Part shown: piece after piece, positions 22,792-34,391 of the stretch
Layout: each line of letters opens with the position of its first letter
How positions within the stretch are numbered: the first letter of the stretch is position 1
From: Mycolicibacterium rutilum
Lineage (GTDB): Bacteria > Actinomycetota > Actinomycetes > Mycobacteriales > Mycobacteriaceae
Assembly (NCBI RefSeq): GCF_900108565.1
Contig: NZ_LT629971.1
Location: 1,426,001-1,490,000 of the forward strand
Reading direction: 5' to 3'
Length of the DNA: 64,000 bases
Notes under the pieces: generated by a model
Seen by the model: only the letters and a program-made list of their open reading frames with translations
Databases searched by the model: none
What the model was told of the DNA's origin: nothing
Made by a program: the position numbers and the translations under genes

Positions 22792-23102
22792 GCCAGATCG
22801 TCGTTAGTCCCGATCGTGGTGTTGCCGCAGGCGATCGCGAACTCATTTACCGCGTCGACGAAGATGCGCCGACGAACCATGAAAGCCAAGTGCCGAAGCC
22901 CCGTTTGATCTGATGAGTAGTCGCCTGCCGCGGTGGCCGGATAGAAAAACAGATAGGTGCCGGGTTTGCCGCCTGCCGGTCGGAATGCGAACTCATCGTG
23001 AGCGTCAAGGAAAGGCTCGAAGCCAGCCAGGGGCATCAGCGCTGCGTAGTACCGCTTCGCGGAAGCCGGATCGGGCACGTTGACGCCGAGATGGCCAAGC
23101 AC
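22788..23102 (-). pseudogene. VOC/glyoxalase-fold protein, C-terminally truncated
   Basis: 104 residues. MLGHLGVNVPDPASAKRYY and GLRHLAFMVRRR are the opening of a vicinal-oxygen-chelate protein, but the frame ends after FAIACGNTTIGTNDDLA, where family members continue another 25 or so residues carrying the final strands and a metal ligand. The stop lies inside the MerR-type promoter of the next operon, and no remnant of the missing end is seen. It may be a deletion scar; a short functional version is possible. Confidence 0.55.
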
Positions 23103-23164
23103 CGGACGAGTATCCCCGACGGCGTTTCAGCGCCCGCTCTACGGAAGCATCTAGTCTGTCGGGG

Positions 23165-24043
23165 GTGCTCACCGAACTCGTGGAACTGCCCGGCGGCTCG
23201 TACCGGATGGGATCGACCGCCTTCTATCCGGAGGAAGCTCCGGTCCACACCGTGTCGGTGGCGCCGTTCGCCATCGAGCGCCATCCGGTGACCAATGCGC
23301 AGTTCGCCGAATTCGTCAGGGCCACCGGCTATGTCACGGTCGCCGAACGTCCGCTCGATCCTGCCGACTTCCCCAACGTCCCGCCCGCCGACCTCGTCCC
23401 TGGTGCGCTGGTGTTTAGACCGACGGACGGACCGGTCAACTTGCGCGATTGGCGGCAGTGGTGGGACTGGGTGCCCGGCGCCTGCTGGCGGCATCCGTTC
23501 GGTCCGGACTGGTCGATCGATGACCGCCCCGATCATCCGGTCGTCCAGGTCGCCTACCCCGACGCCGCGGCGTACGCGGCGTGGGCTGACCGCCGCCTAC
23601 CCAGCGAGGCGCAGTGGGAGTACGCCGCGCGTGCCGGTTCCACCGCCGCCTACGCCTGGGGCGACGACGTGCGTCCCGACGGTCGCCTGATGGCCAACAC
23701 CTGGCAGGGCAGGTTCCCGTACCAGAACGATGGCGCGCTCGGCTGGGCCGGCACCTCGCCGGTAGGCACGTTTCCCCCCAACGGATTCGGGCTCGTCGAC
23801 ATGATCGGCAACGTGTGGGAGTGGACCACCACCCCCTACAGCCGTCACCACCGAATCGACGAGCCCGCACAGAGCTGCTGCCCGCCGCCGGCGCCGTCCG
23901 GCGACCCGACCGTCAACCAGACCCTCAAGGGCGGTTCACACCTGTGCGCACCCGAGTACTGCCACCGGTACCGCCCGGCCGCGCGCTCGTCGCAGTCTCA
24001 GGACAGCGCCACGACGCACATCGGCTTTCGCTGCATCGCGTGA
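23165..24043 (+). CDS. Formylglycine-generating enzyme (sulfatase-modifying factor)
   Basis: Copper-dependent oxidase that turns the Cys of CxPxR sulfatases into formylglycine. 292 residues with family blocks GGSYRMGST, IERHPVTNAQFAEFV, RLPSEAQWEYAARAG, YAWGDD, NGFGLVDMIGNVWEWT and HIGFRC. The copper-binding pair C261 and C266 (LCAPEYCHRY) is present. The GTG start follows a -10-like TAGTCT, so it may be leaderless. It sits 1 kb before the arylsulfatase whose C55 is the expected target. Confidence 0.95.
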   Translation: MLTELVELPGGSYRMGSTAFYPEEAPVHTVSVAPFAIERHPVTNAQFAEFVRATGYVTVAERPLDPADFPNVPPADLVPGALVFRPTDGPVNLRDWRQWWDWVPGACWRHPFGPDWSIDDRPDHPVVQVAYPDAAAYAAWADRRLPSEAQWEYAARAGSTAAYAWGDDVRPDGRLMANTWQGRFPYQNDGALGWAGTSPVGTFPPNGFGLVDMIGNVWEWTTTPYSRHHRIDEPAQSCCPPPAPSGDPTVNQTLKGGSHLCAPEYCHRYRPAARSSQSQDSATTHIGFRCIA

Positions 24044-24132
24044 GTGGCGAAACATTCGAGGTTCCGCCGCGGCAAAGACGCTGGCCTGGACGTTTCGGCG
24101 ACATCAGGTGGCGTAACATTCGGTAATCCGCC
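24044..24132 (+). promoter_or_regulatory. Imperfect direct repeat before the GntR gene (possible operators)
   Basis: Two 25-nt sites at 24044-24068 and 24108-24132 share 20 positions, with common core GTGGCG-AACATTCG and end TCCGCC; starts are 64 nt apart. They lie in the gap between the FGE gene and the GntR gene, so they are candidate binding sites for GntR autoregulation or a short duplication. Confidence 0.4.
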
Positions 24133-24162
24133 ACCGGGCTCCCGGGGTGGCACAGTGAGTGC

Positions 24163-24963
24163 ATGCCCCGCCGCCCGAAGGTTCCGCCGAAGGACTTCCC
24201 CCGTCCGTCGGTACGCGAGTACGCGGGCACCCGGGCCGACGCCGCGCGCTGGGTGCGCGACGTGCTTCGCAGCCAGATCCTCGAAGGCGCGTTCGGTGGA
24301 CTCGCCGCGGCGCGGCCGGCGCTGCCGCCCGAGTCTGAGCTTGCCGCGGAGCTCGGTGTCAGCCGCAACGCCATCCGCGAGGCCCTGGAGCTGCTGCGCG
24401 GCGAAGGCCTGATCACCCGCGTCCAGGGATCGGGCACCTTCGTCACCGGCGCAAAGCTGCGCCAACACCTCGACCGACTGGAGGGTCTCGCTGAATCCCT
24501 TGCCGGACACCAGCTGCCGGTCGACAACGAGGTGCTCTCGGTGCGCGAGTCGGCGGCGACCCCGTTCGTCGCGGCGAAACTCGAGCTGCCGGAGAATGCG
24601 CCGATCCTGTTCATCGAACGGTTGCGGTCGGTCGGCGGGCTGCCGCTCTCGCTGGACACCACGTCGCTGCGCATCGGCGCCATCCCCGTCGACGCCGAAC
24701 TCGCTCAGCAGGACGTCTTCGCGATCGTCGAGCGCGAGCTGGGCGTGCGCTTGGGCTGGGCCGAGATCACCGTCGAGTCCGTCGCCGCCGACTCCCGAAC
24801 CGCCGAATTGCTCAAGATCCGCCCCGGTGCACCGCTGCTGCTGCTCCATCGTCTGACCCACCTCGAGGACGGCACCCCGTTCGACCTCGAAACCGTCCGC
24901 TACCGCGGCGATCGGTGCTCATTGGTGACCACCGCCGCACGGGGTGACGCCGCGAGTCCGTAG
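24163..24963 (+). CDS. GntR/HutC-family transcriptional regulator
   Basis: 266 residues. Winged HTH about 25-95 (LPPESELAAELGVSRNAIREALELLRGEGLITRVQGSGTFV) followed by a UTRA effector domain with ILFIERLRSVGGLPLSLDTTSLR and PLLLLHRLTHLEDGTPFDLETVRYRGDR. Such repressors sense small ligands, often sugars or amino-acid-like compounds. Placed between the FGE and sulfatase genes on the same strand, it probably controls sulfatase expression in response to the substrate or product; the ligand is unknown. Confidence 0.92.
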   Translation: MPRRPKVPPKDFPRPSVREYAGTRADAARWVRDVLRSQILEGAFGGLAAARPALPPESELAAELGVSRNAIREALELLRGEGLITRVQGSGTFVTGAKLRQHLDRLEGLAESLAGHQLPVDNEVLSVRESAATPFVAAKLELPENAPILFIERLRSVGGLPLSLDTTSLRIGAIPVDAELAQQDVFAIVERELGVRLGWAEITVESVAADSRTAELLKIRPGAPLLLLHRLTHLEDGTPFDLETVRYRGDRCSLVTTAARGDAASP

Positions 24964-25032
24964 GACTGGCGCCGCCACCCACCCCACGCCCGAAAGGGTT
25001 ATTCCGCAACCGAATTGGAAGGTGTATTCGTC

Positions 25033-28640
<3,608 letters not shown>

Positions 28641-28644
<4 letters not shown>

Positions 28645-29006
28645 GCTGCGACCGCCACTGTGATCGTCACCAACCCGATCACGATCAGGCCGATCGTCAG
28701 GTAGACCGGCGTCCGCGGTCGCGAGAGCGGCTGATCCCGCCGCATCGCGTAGTCCACCCGGTGCCACCGGTGCAGACCCGCGCCGGACGTGAGAACCGCG
28801 AGGACACCGACAGCCATGCCGACGGCGTGCCGCGACCCGGGGACGCCGAGTTCGGGCATGAACTGCACGACCGCGACCGCGGCGGCCAGCAATCCGAGCG
28901 CAGTGCGCTGCCACGCCAGAAAGGTCCGTTCGTTCGCCAGGGTGAACCGGTAGTCGGGCTCGGTGAGCTCCGAGTCATGCTCGGCGACAACAGTTTCAAC
29001 GTTCAC
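28641..29006 (-). CDS. DUF202 membrane protein (first of a pair)
   Basis: 121 residues from a GTG start. DUF202 signature [20 protein letters not shown], then three predicted membrane helices with a loop [14 protein letters not shown]. Mycobacteria often encode two such proteins as a coupled pair, as here (4-nt overlap). No assigned function. Confidence 0.85.
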
Positions 29007-29077
29007 CGTCCCAGTGTTCGGGACCCCCCGGGCGGCCGCCAGTACCGGGCAGGTGGCGTAACGCAGATGTCACCCGA

Positions 29078-29151
29078 ATGTGCGTCGAGATCTACGTCAG
29101 GGTCGCGATCGGGCGTTGCGAACAGCCCTGACGTCGATCTCGACGGCACAT
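29078..29151. repeat. Long imperfect inverted repeat (hairpin) before the ABC importer
   Basis: Arms 29084-29102 and 29126-29144 are complementary over 19 bp with one mismatch; with one bulged G the pairing extends 6 bp outward (29078-29083 with 29146-29151). The loop is 23 nt. The right arm CCCTGACGTCGATCTCG recurs with one change at 40734-40750, which suggests a dispersed palindromic element. The remaining intergenic DNA to 29283 shows no clear promoter. Confidence 0.8.
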
Positions 29152-29283
29152 CGCTCGGCGGAACGCCGGAAGAATTGGCAGCGCCCGCGCCTCGACCTCG
29201 GCCTGCAGATCAGCGCCGATGGCGTAACTATCGGGCAACCTCCAGTGACGGCGAGGTAACAGAAAACGTCGACTCTGGTCAAC

Positions 29284-30729
29284 GTGAACCAGCGAACCCA
29301 GAGCCCCCGCCGCCGTGCCGCGGCCCTACTCGCGGGCCTGGCCGCCGTTGGCGCCCAGGCGCTGAGCGGGTGCGGGCTGCTCACCGACCCCACGGTCACC
29401 GTGAACGTCGGCTACCAGTCCAAGACCATCAACACGGTCAACGCCGGCACACTGCTGCGCGACAGCGGCGAGTTCGAGAAGGCGCTCGAGCGGCTCGGCG
29501 AGCAGACCGGACAGCGGTACCGCGTGGTGTGGCAGGATTTCGCGTCCGGCGCGCCGCTGACCGCCCAGATGATGGCCACCCACGTCGACATCGGTTCGAT
29601 GGGCGACTACCCGCTGCTCACCAACGGCTCCAAAACCCGCAAGTACGCGGACGCCGAGACCGAGATGATCGCGACCACCGGCTACAGCCTGCGCGGGTCG
29701 CTGAACCAGGTGGTGGTGCCGCAGACATCGAGCGCACGCACACTGGCGGACCTGACCGGGCAGCGCGTGTCGACCAGCTTGGGCTCCGCCGGCGACGGCA
29801 TGTTCTCGACAGCGTTGCAGCGCAACGACATCGACAAAGCGGTCGTCAACATCGTCAACCAGGACCCGGCCGTCGGCGCCGCAGCAATCGAGGGCGGTCA
29901 GGTCGACGCACTCGCACAGTTCGTGCCGTGGCCGCAGCTGGTCGTCTTTCGCGAGCAAGGCCGGCTGCTCTACGACGGCGGTGACAACGAGGTTCCGACC
30001 TTCCACGGCGTCGTGGTGCGCAAGCACTTCGCCGACGGCCACCCCGAGGTGATGACCGCCTTCATGGAAGCGGTGCAGAGCACCACCGAGGCGATCGTCG
30101 CCGACCCGCTGCGGGCAGCCCAGCGCGTCAGCGCGCTTACCGGCATCGAACCCGAGGTCGTCTACCTCTACAACGGGCCCAACGGGTTGGTGTCGTTCGA
30201 CATGACGATCAAACGGCAGTTCTCGGCCGCGTTCGATCAGGTGAAGGCGTTCCTGGTCAAGCGCGGATCGGTCACCGCCGACTTCGACGTCGCCGACTTC
30301 ATCGACGACAGCTATCTGCGCACGCTGTTCGGGCCCGACTACGAACGGCGCCTCGACGACGTCGCGAACCCGGCGAAGCTCAGCGGCACCGACGACCTGT
30401 GCCGGCTGCCGGTCGCGGACCCCGCGCAGGCATCGGAGGTGTGGCCGGCCGGCGCCGACACGACACATCCCGCCGCCACGCCGACGTGTCTGCTGCGCCG
30501 GGTGGCCGCCACCGAGGAGGTGCGTGCCGCCTACGTCCCGGACACGCTGACCGGCATCCGACTGTTCGCCGACCACGCCGTCTGGCTCGCGGACCCGGGC
30601 GCCCCGCCGACGCAGCGCTACAAGCCGTTCGCCACCGACGCCGGCGCGGACGCCTATCGCGCCACACACCCGCAGGCCACCCCTGTCGGATACGACGCCG
30701 CGGTCTCGCAGTCGAGATCGTCCCGCTGA
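29284..30729 (+). CDS. ABC importer substrate-binding lipoprotein fused to a NosL-like domain
   Basis: 481 residues, GTG start. Signal peptide with basic SPRRRAAALL and lipobox LSGC (Cys30), so a membrane-anchored extracytoplasmic protein. Residues about 35-370 are a periplasmic-binding fold of the SsuA/TauA/NrtA group (VGYQSKTINTVNAGTLL, DIGSMGDYPLL, VSTSLGSAGDGMFSTAL). About residues 395-475 resemble NosL copper-chaperone-type domains: YVPDTLTGIRLFADHAVWL, then YKPFATDAGADAYRATHP. First gene of a three-gene importer operon. Ligand unknown: sulfonate, taurine or nitrate-like compounds are possible. Confidence 0.85.
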   Translation: MNQRTQSPRRRAAALLAGLAAVGAQALSGCGLLTDPTVTVNVGYQSKTINTVNAGTLLRDSGEFEKALERLGEQTGQRYRVVWQDFASGAPLTAQMMATHVDIGSMGDYPLLTNGSKTRKYADAETEMIATTGYSLRGSLNQVVVPQTSSARTLADLTGQRVSTSLGSAGDGMFSTALQRNDIDKAVVNIVNQDPAVGAAAIEGGQVDALAQFVPWPQLVVFREQGRLLYDGGDNEVPTFHGVVVRKHFADGHPEVMTAFMEAVQSTTEAIVADPLRAAQRVSALTGIEPEVVYLYNGPNGLVSFDMTIKRQFSAAFDQVKAFLVKRGSVTADFDVADFIDDSYLRTLFGPDYERRLDDVANPAKLSGTDDLCRLPVADPAQASEVWPAGADTTHPAATPTCLLRRVAATEEVRAAYVPDTLTGIRLFADHAVWLADPGAPPTQRYKPFATDAGADAYRATHPQATPVGYDAAVSQSRSSR

Positions 30730-30762
30730 AAACCCGCCCGACCCGGAAACCGAGGAGAAAAG

Positions 30763-31644
30763 ATGACGCTGACCCTGAACGACGTCGGAGCGGTGCCCAC
30801 CCGGGCGCCCGCGGCGCCACCGCGAACCCCGCTGCGGGTAACCCTCGCCGGGCTGCTGCCGGCGAGGCTGCGGACCCGCACCGCGGCCTTCGTCCTTCCG
30901 CTGCTCCCGATCGCCGGCTTCCTGGTGCTGTGGCACCTGCTGACCGACTACGGCGTGGTGGCGTGGCTGCGGTTCAACCGGATGCCGACACCGGCGAGCG
31001 TGTTGGACGCCTTCATCGCGCGGGTCGGATCGGGCTCCTACTACGACGACCTGTTCGCCAGCCTGCAGCGCATCCTGCTCGGCTTCGGCCTGGCCGCCGT
31101 CGTCGGCGTCGCGCTGGGCATCCTGGTCGGCCGCTCCGAGGTGGCGCGAATGACGTTGCGGCCCTTCATCGAGATCATCCGACCGATACCGGCGATCGCG
31201 CTGGTGCCGCTGACCATCCTGCTGTTCCCGTCCAGTGAGCAGGGCATCGTGTTCATCACGTTCTTCGCCGCGTTCTTCCCCGTCGTGGTCAGCACCATCC
31301 ACGCGATGGACTCGTTGCCGAAGGTGTGGGAAGAAGCCGCCAAGACGATGGGCGCGGGCCGGGTGTCGCTGCTGTTCCAGGTGATCCTGCCGGGCGCACT
31401 GCCCGGCATCTTCGCCGGCCTGTCGGTGGCGATGGGCGTCGCATGGATCTGCGTGGTCAGTGCGGAGATGATCTCCGGCCAGTTCGGCATCGGCTACTAC
31501 ACCTGGCAGTCCTACGGGCTGCTCGACTACGCCGGCGTGGTGGTCGGCATGCTCTCGATCGGCGCACTGGGCCTGGGCACCGCCTGGCTCGTCGAGTACG
31601 TCGGCCGCCGCGTCAACCGCTGGCTGCCGAGGGCCGCCCGATGA
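30763..31644 (+). CDS. ABC importer permease (SsuC/TauC type)
   Basis: 293 residues with about six membrane helices. The EAA loop region reads EEAAKTMGAGRVSLLFQVILPGALPGIFAGL, typical of the BPD_transp_1 permeases for sulfonate, taurine and nitrate. ATG start with a GAGGAG RBS (30750-30755), 33 nt after the binding protein. The stop overlaps the ATPase start as ATGA. Confidence 0.93.
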   Translation: MTLTLNDVGAVPTRAPAAPPRTPLRVTLAGLLPARLRTRTAAFVLPLLPIAGFLVLWHLLTDYGVVAWLRFNRMPTPASVLDAFIARVGSGSYYDDLFASLQRILLGFGLAAVVGVALGILVGRSEVARMTLRPFIEIIRPIPAIALVPLTILLFPSSEQGIVFITFFAAFFPVVVSTIHAMDSLPKVWEEAAKTMGAGRVSLLFQVILPGALPGIFAGLSVAMGVAWICVVSAEMISGQFGIGYYTWQSYGLLDYAGVVVGMLSIGALGLGTAWLVEYVGRRVNRWLPRAAR

Positions 31645-32396
31645 CCACCGGAGCAGTCCACCTCGACCACCTGAAACTCGGTTTCGACGGCGTCCTCGCC
31701 GCCGACATCACGCTGACCGTCGAGCCCGGCGAGATCGTCGTGTTCCTCGGCCCGTCGGGCTGCGGCAAGTCGACGATTCTGCGAGCGCTGGCCGGGCTGC
31801 TCACCCCGGTGGGTGGCACCGCCACCGTCGACGGTGCGCCCGTCGCCGGCAATGCGGCCCAGTGCGCCATGGTGTTTCAGGAGGACGCGCTGTTCCCGTG
31901 GCGCACCGCGCTGAAGAACGTGCAGTACCCGATCCGGCTGCGCGGTGTGCGGGGCCGTGAGCTCACGCGGGCGGCCACCGCGCGGCTGCAGCAGGTGGGC
32001 CTCGACGCCTACCTGGACCACCTGCCCGCGCAGCTGTCCGGTGGCATGCGCCAACGGGTGCAGCTTGCCCGCACGCTGGCGTGCGAGCCGCAGGTGATGC
32101 TGATGGACGAGCCGTTCGGCGCGCTGGACGCCCAGACCCGCTTGGACATGCAGCGGCTGCTGATGTCGGTCTGGGAGCAGCAGAAGATGACGATCCTGTT
32201 CGTCACGCACGACGTCGACGAGGCGCTGTTGCTGGCCGATAGGGTGGTGCTGCTGAGCCACCGGCCCGCGACCGTCGCCGACGTCATCGCCATCGACAAT
32301 CCGCGTTCACCAGAGGCGCAGTTCCACGAGGACTATCAGCGGCTGCGCCGCGACATCCTCGCCTTCCTCGGTCAGAGCCCTGCCAAGAGCGCCTGA
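31641..32396 (+). CDS. ABC importer ATPase (SsuB/TauB type)
   Basis: 251 residues from ATG 31641, which overlaps the permease stop. Walker A GPSGCGKSTILRAL, Q-loop VFQEDALFPW, signature LSGGMRQRVQLARTLA, Walker B VMLMDEPFGALD and switch VTHDVDEALLLADR are all intact. It drives uptake through the neighbouring permease. SulP follows after 23 nt and may be co-transcribed. Confidence 0.95.
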   Translation: MTTGAVHLDHLKLGFDGVLAADITLTVEPGEIVVFLGPSGCGKSTILRALAGLLTPVGGTATVDGAPVAGNAAQCAMVFQEDALFPWRTALKNVQYPIRLRGVRGRELTRAATARLQQVGLDAYLDHLPAQLSGGMRQRVQLARTLACEPQVMLMDEPFGALDAQTRLDMQRLLMSVWEQQKMTILFVTHDVDEALLLADRVVLLSHRPATVADVIAIDNPRSPEAQFHEDYQRLRRDILAFLGQSPAKSA

Positions 32397-32419
32397 CCGC
32401 CATCGTCTAGGAGAAGTCC

Positions 32420-33919
32420 GTGAGTCTCACGCTGCCATCACCGCGGGTCCATAGCCCCGCGACACCGTCTGTGCTGCAGGCACTTCGATCTCCTGCGCTG
32501 CTGCGCACCGAGGTGCTGGCGGGGTTGGTGGTGGCGTTGGCCCTCATCCCGGAGGCGATCGCGTTCTCGGTGATCGCCGGTGTCGATCCCCGCGTCGGAT
32601 TGTTCTCCTCGGTCACGATGGCCATCACGATCGCGATCGCCGGCGGCCGGCCGGCGATGATCTCGGCGGCGACGGCGGCGGTGGCCCTGGTGGTCGCGCC
32701 GGTGGCGCGCGAGTACGGGGTGGGGTACCTGGTGGCGACGATCGTGCTCGCCGGGTTGTTCCAGGTGCTGCTGGCCGTCGGCGGCGTCGCGAAGCTGATG
32801 CGGTTCATTCCGCGCAGCGTGATGATCGGCTTCGTCAACGCGCTCGCGATCCTGGTGTTCGTGTCGCAGGTGCCGCACCTGCTGGGGGTGCCGTGGCTGG
32901 TGTATCCGCTCACGGCGGTCGGCATCGCGTTGATGGTGCTGCTGCCGAAGGTGACGACGGCGGTGCCCGCGCCGCTGGTGGTGGTGCTGGTGCTGACCGC
33001 CCTGGTCGTGCTGTTCGGTTGGGACGTGCCCGACGTCGGCGACCAGGGTGCTCTGCCGGACTCCCTTCCGCTGCCCGGCATTCCGGACGTCCCGCTGACG
33101 TGGCACACGGTGCAGATCATCGCGCCGTACGCGCTGGGAGCGGCGCTGGTGGGGCTGCTCGAGTCACTGATGACGGCCAAGCTCGTCGACGACATCACCG
33201 AGACGCCGTCGAACAAGACCCGCGAGGCGTTCGGGCAGGGCATGGCCAACATCGTCACCGCACTATTCGGCGGGATGGGCGGCTGCGCGGTGGTCGGGCA
33301 GACCATGATGAACGTCAAGGTCGCCCGCGCCCGCACGCGGATCTCGACGTTCCTGGCCGGGGTGTTCATCCTCGTGCTCGTCGTGGCGCTCGGACCCGTC
33401 GTCGGGATGATCCCCATGGCCGCTCTGGTGGCGGTCATGATCGTGGTCTCGGTGGCGACCCTGGACTGGCACAGCATCGCGCCGCGCACGCTGAAAGTCA
33501 TGCCGCGCAGCGAAACCGCCGTCATGGTGGTGACGGTCATCGGCACCGTCGCGACCGGCAACCTCGCCATCGGCGTGGGTCTGGGCGTGCTGGCGGCGAT
33601 GGTCGGCTTCGCGCGACGGGTGGCGCACATGACGATCGTCGAATCCGACTCGGCGTCGGACACCCGGACCTACCGGGTGCGCGGCGAGTTATTCTTCGCC
33701 TCCAGCAACGACCTCATCCACCAGTTCGACTACGCGAACGATCCGGACGAGGTGGTGATCGACCTGTCGCGCACCGACGTCTGGGACGCGTCCTCGGTGG
33801 CGACACTCGACGCGATCAGACAGAAGTACGAGGCGCGCGGCAAGACCGTCCGGCTCACCGGCCTCGACGGGGCGAGTCTCGAGCGGCTCACCAAACTGTC
33901 GGGGCGGCTGGGAATCTGA
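32420..33919 (+). CDS. SulP-family anion transporter with STAS domain
   Basis: 499 residues, GTG start with a TAGGAG RBS. Ten or more membrane helices; the SulP opening segment is LAGLVVALALIPEAIAFSVIAGVDP, and GGMGGCAVVGQTMMNVK lies in the transport core. A C-terminal STAS domain (about 410-499) contains ELFFASSNDLIHQF and VVIDLSRTDVWDASSVATLD. Family substrates are sulfate, bicarbonate or other anions; sulfate fits the sulfatase and ABC importer context. Confidence 0.92.
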   Translation: MSLTLPSPRVHSPATPSVLQALRSPALLRTEVLAGLVVALALIPEAIAFSVIAGVDPRVGLFSSVTMAITIAIAGGRPAMISAATAAVALVVAPVAREYGVGYLVATIVLAGLFQVLLAVGGVAKLMRFIPRSVMIGFVNALAILVFVSQVPHLLGVPWLVYPLTAVGIALMVLLPKVTTAVPAPLVVVLVLTALVVLFGWDVPDVGDQGALPDSLPLPGIPDVPLTWHTVQIIAPYALGAALVGLLESLMTAKLVDDITETPSNKTREAFGQGMANIVTALFGGMGGCAVVGQTMMNVKVARARTRISTFLAGVFILVLVVALGPVVGMIPMAALVAVMIVVSVATLDWHSIAPRTLKVMPRSETAVMVVTVIGTVATGNLAIGVGLGVLAAMVGFARRVAHMTIVESDSASDTRTYRVRGELFFASSNDLIHQFDYANDPDEVVIDLSRTDVWDASSVATLDAIRQKYEARGKTVRLTGLDGASLERLTKLSGRLGI

Positions 33920-33925
33920 CCGCCG

Positions 33926-34216
33926 TCACGCGCTGTCGTCGCCCCAATCGAGGTCGTCCAGATACTTCCGCAGGTCGTTGAACTTCTCCATCTCCTCCGT
34001 CATGGCCCGCGAATAGCTGGCAGTGACGTACCGGACGAAGTCACCCATGCGCTCGATGTCGAAGGCAAACGCGACTCTGTCCGCAACAGAACCCGAGCGG
34101 TTGAGGACTTCGCCGATCCATCGGTCGCTTCCCAAGCCGCCGAGCTCGACGCGCGTTATCTGAAACAGTCTCCCGGTGTCATCCACCACGCTCCAGAAAT
34201 CCACGGGACTGAACAT
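33926..34216 (-). CDS. Small hypothetical protein
   Basis: 96 residues (MFSPVDFWSVVDDTGRLFQI, then EVLNRSGSVADRVAFAFDIERMGDFVRYVTA and an acidic end DDLDWGDDSA). No recognised domain, signal or membrane segment; it reads as a folded soluble protein. Convergent with SulP (6 nt apart). Confidence 0.6.
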   Translation of the reverse strand: MFSPVDFWSVVDDTGRLFQITRVELGGLGSDRWIGEVLNRSGSVADRVAFAFDIERMGDFVRYVTASYSRAMTEEMEKFNDLRKYLDDLDWGDDSA

Positions 34217-34391
34217 CTAACTCCGTTCCGCTAAACGACACAGGTCGTCGCCTGGCGCCGTGAACACCTATGATTCAGCGACGGACGCTCCTCTAGCAAC
34301 GCTCTGCAGCCGCGTGCGATTCCCCGGCCGCGGCTGGACGCTCGGCACGCCTCGACGGTCCCGCGCCCGACTCCGGGTAGGTTTTCTGGGC

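Noticed and set aside
24108..24132. The repeat before GntR as a transposon end or target-site duplication.
   Set aside because: Copies are direct, imperfect over the middle and not next to any transposase; operator sites are the simpler reading.
29210..29260. Sequence TATCGGGCAACCTCC with a nearby GAGGTAAC recalled the CGGCAACC block of SAM-type riboswitches before a sulfur-type importer.
   Set aside because: Only one block and a 5-bp stem match; the rest of the SAM-IV or S-box core could not be found by eye. A covariance-model (Infernal/Rfam) search would decide.
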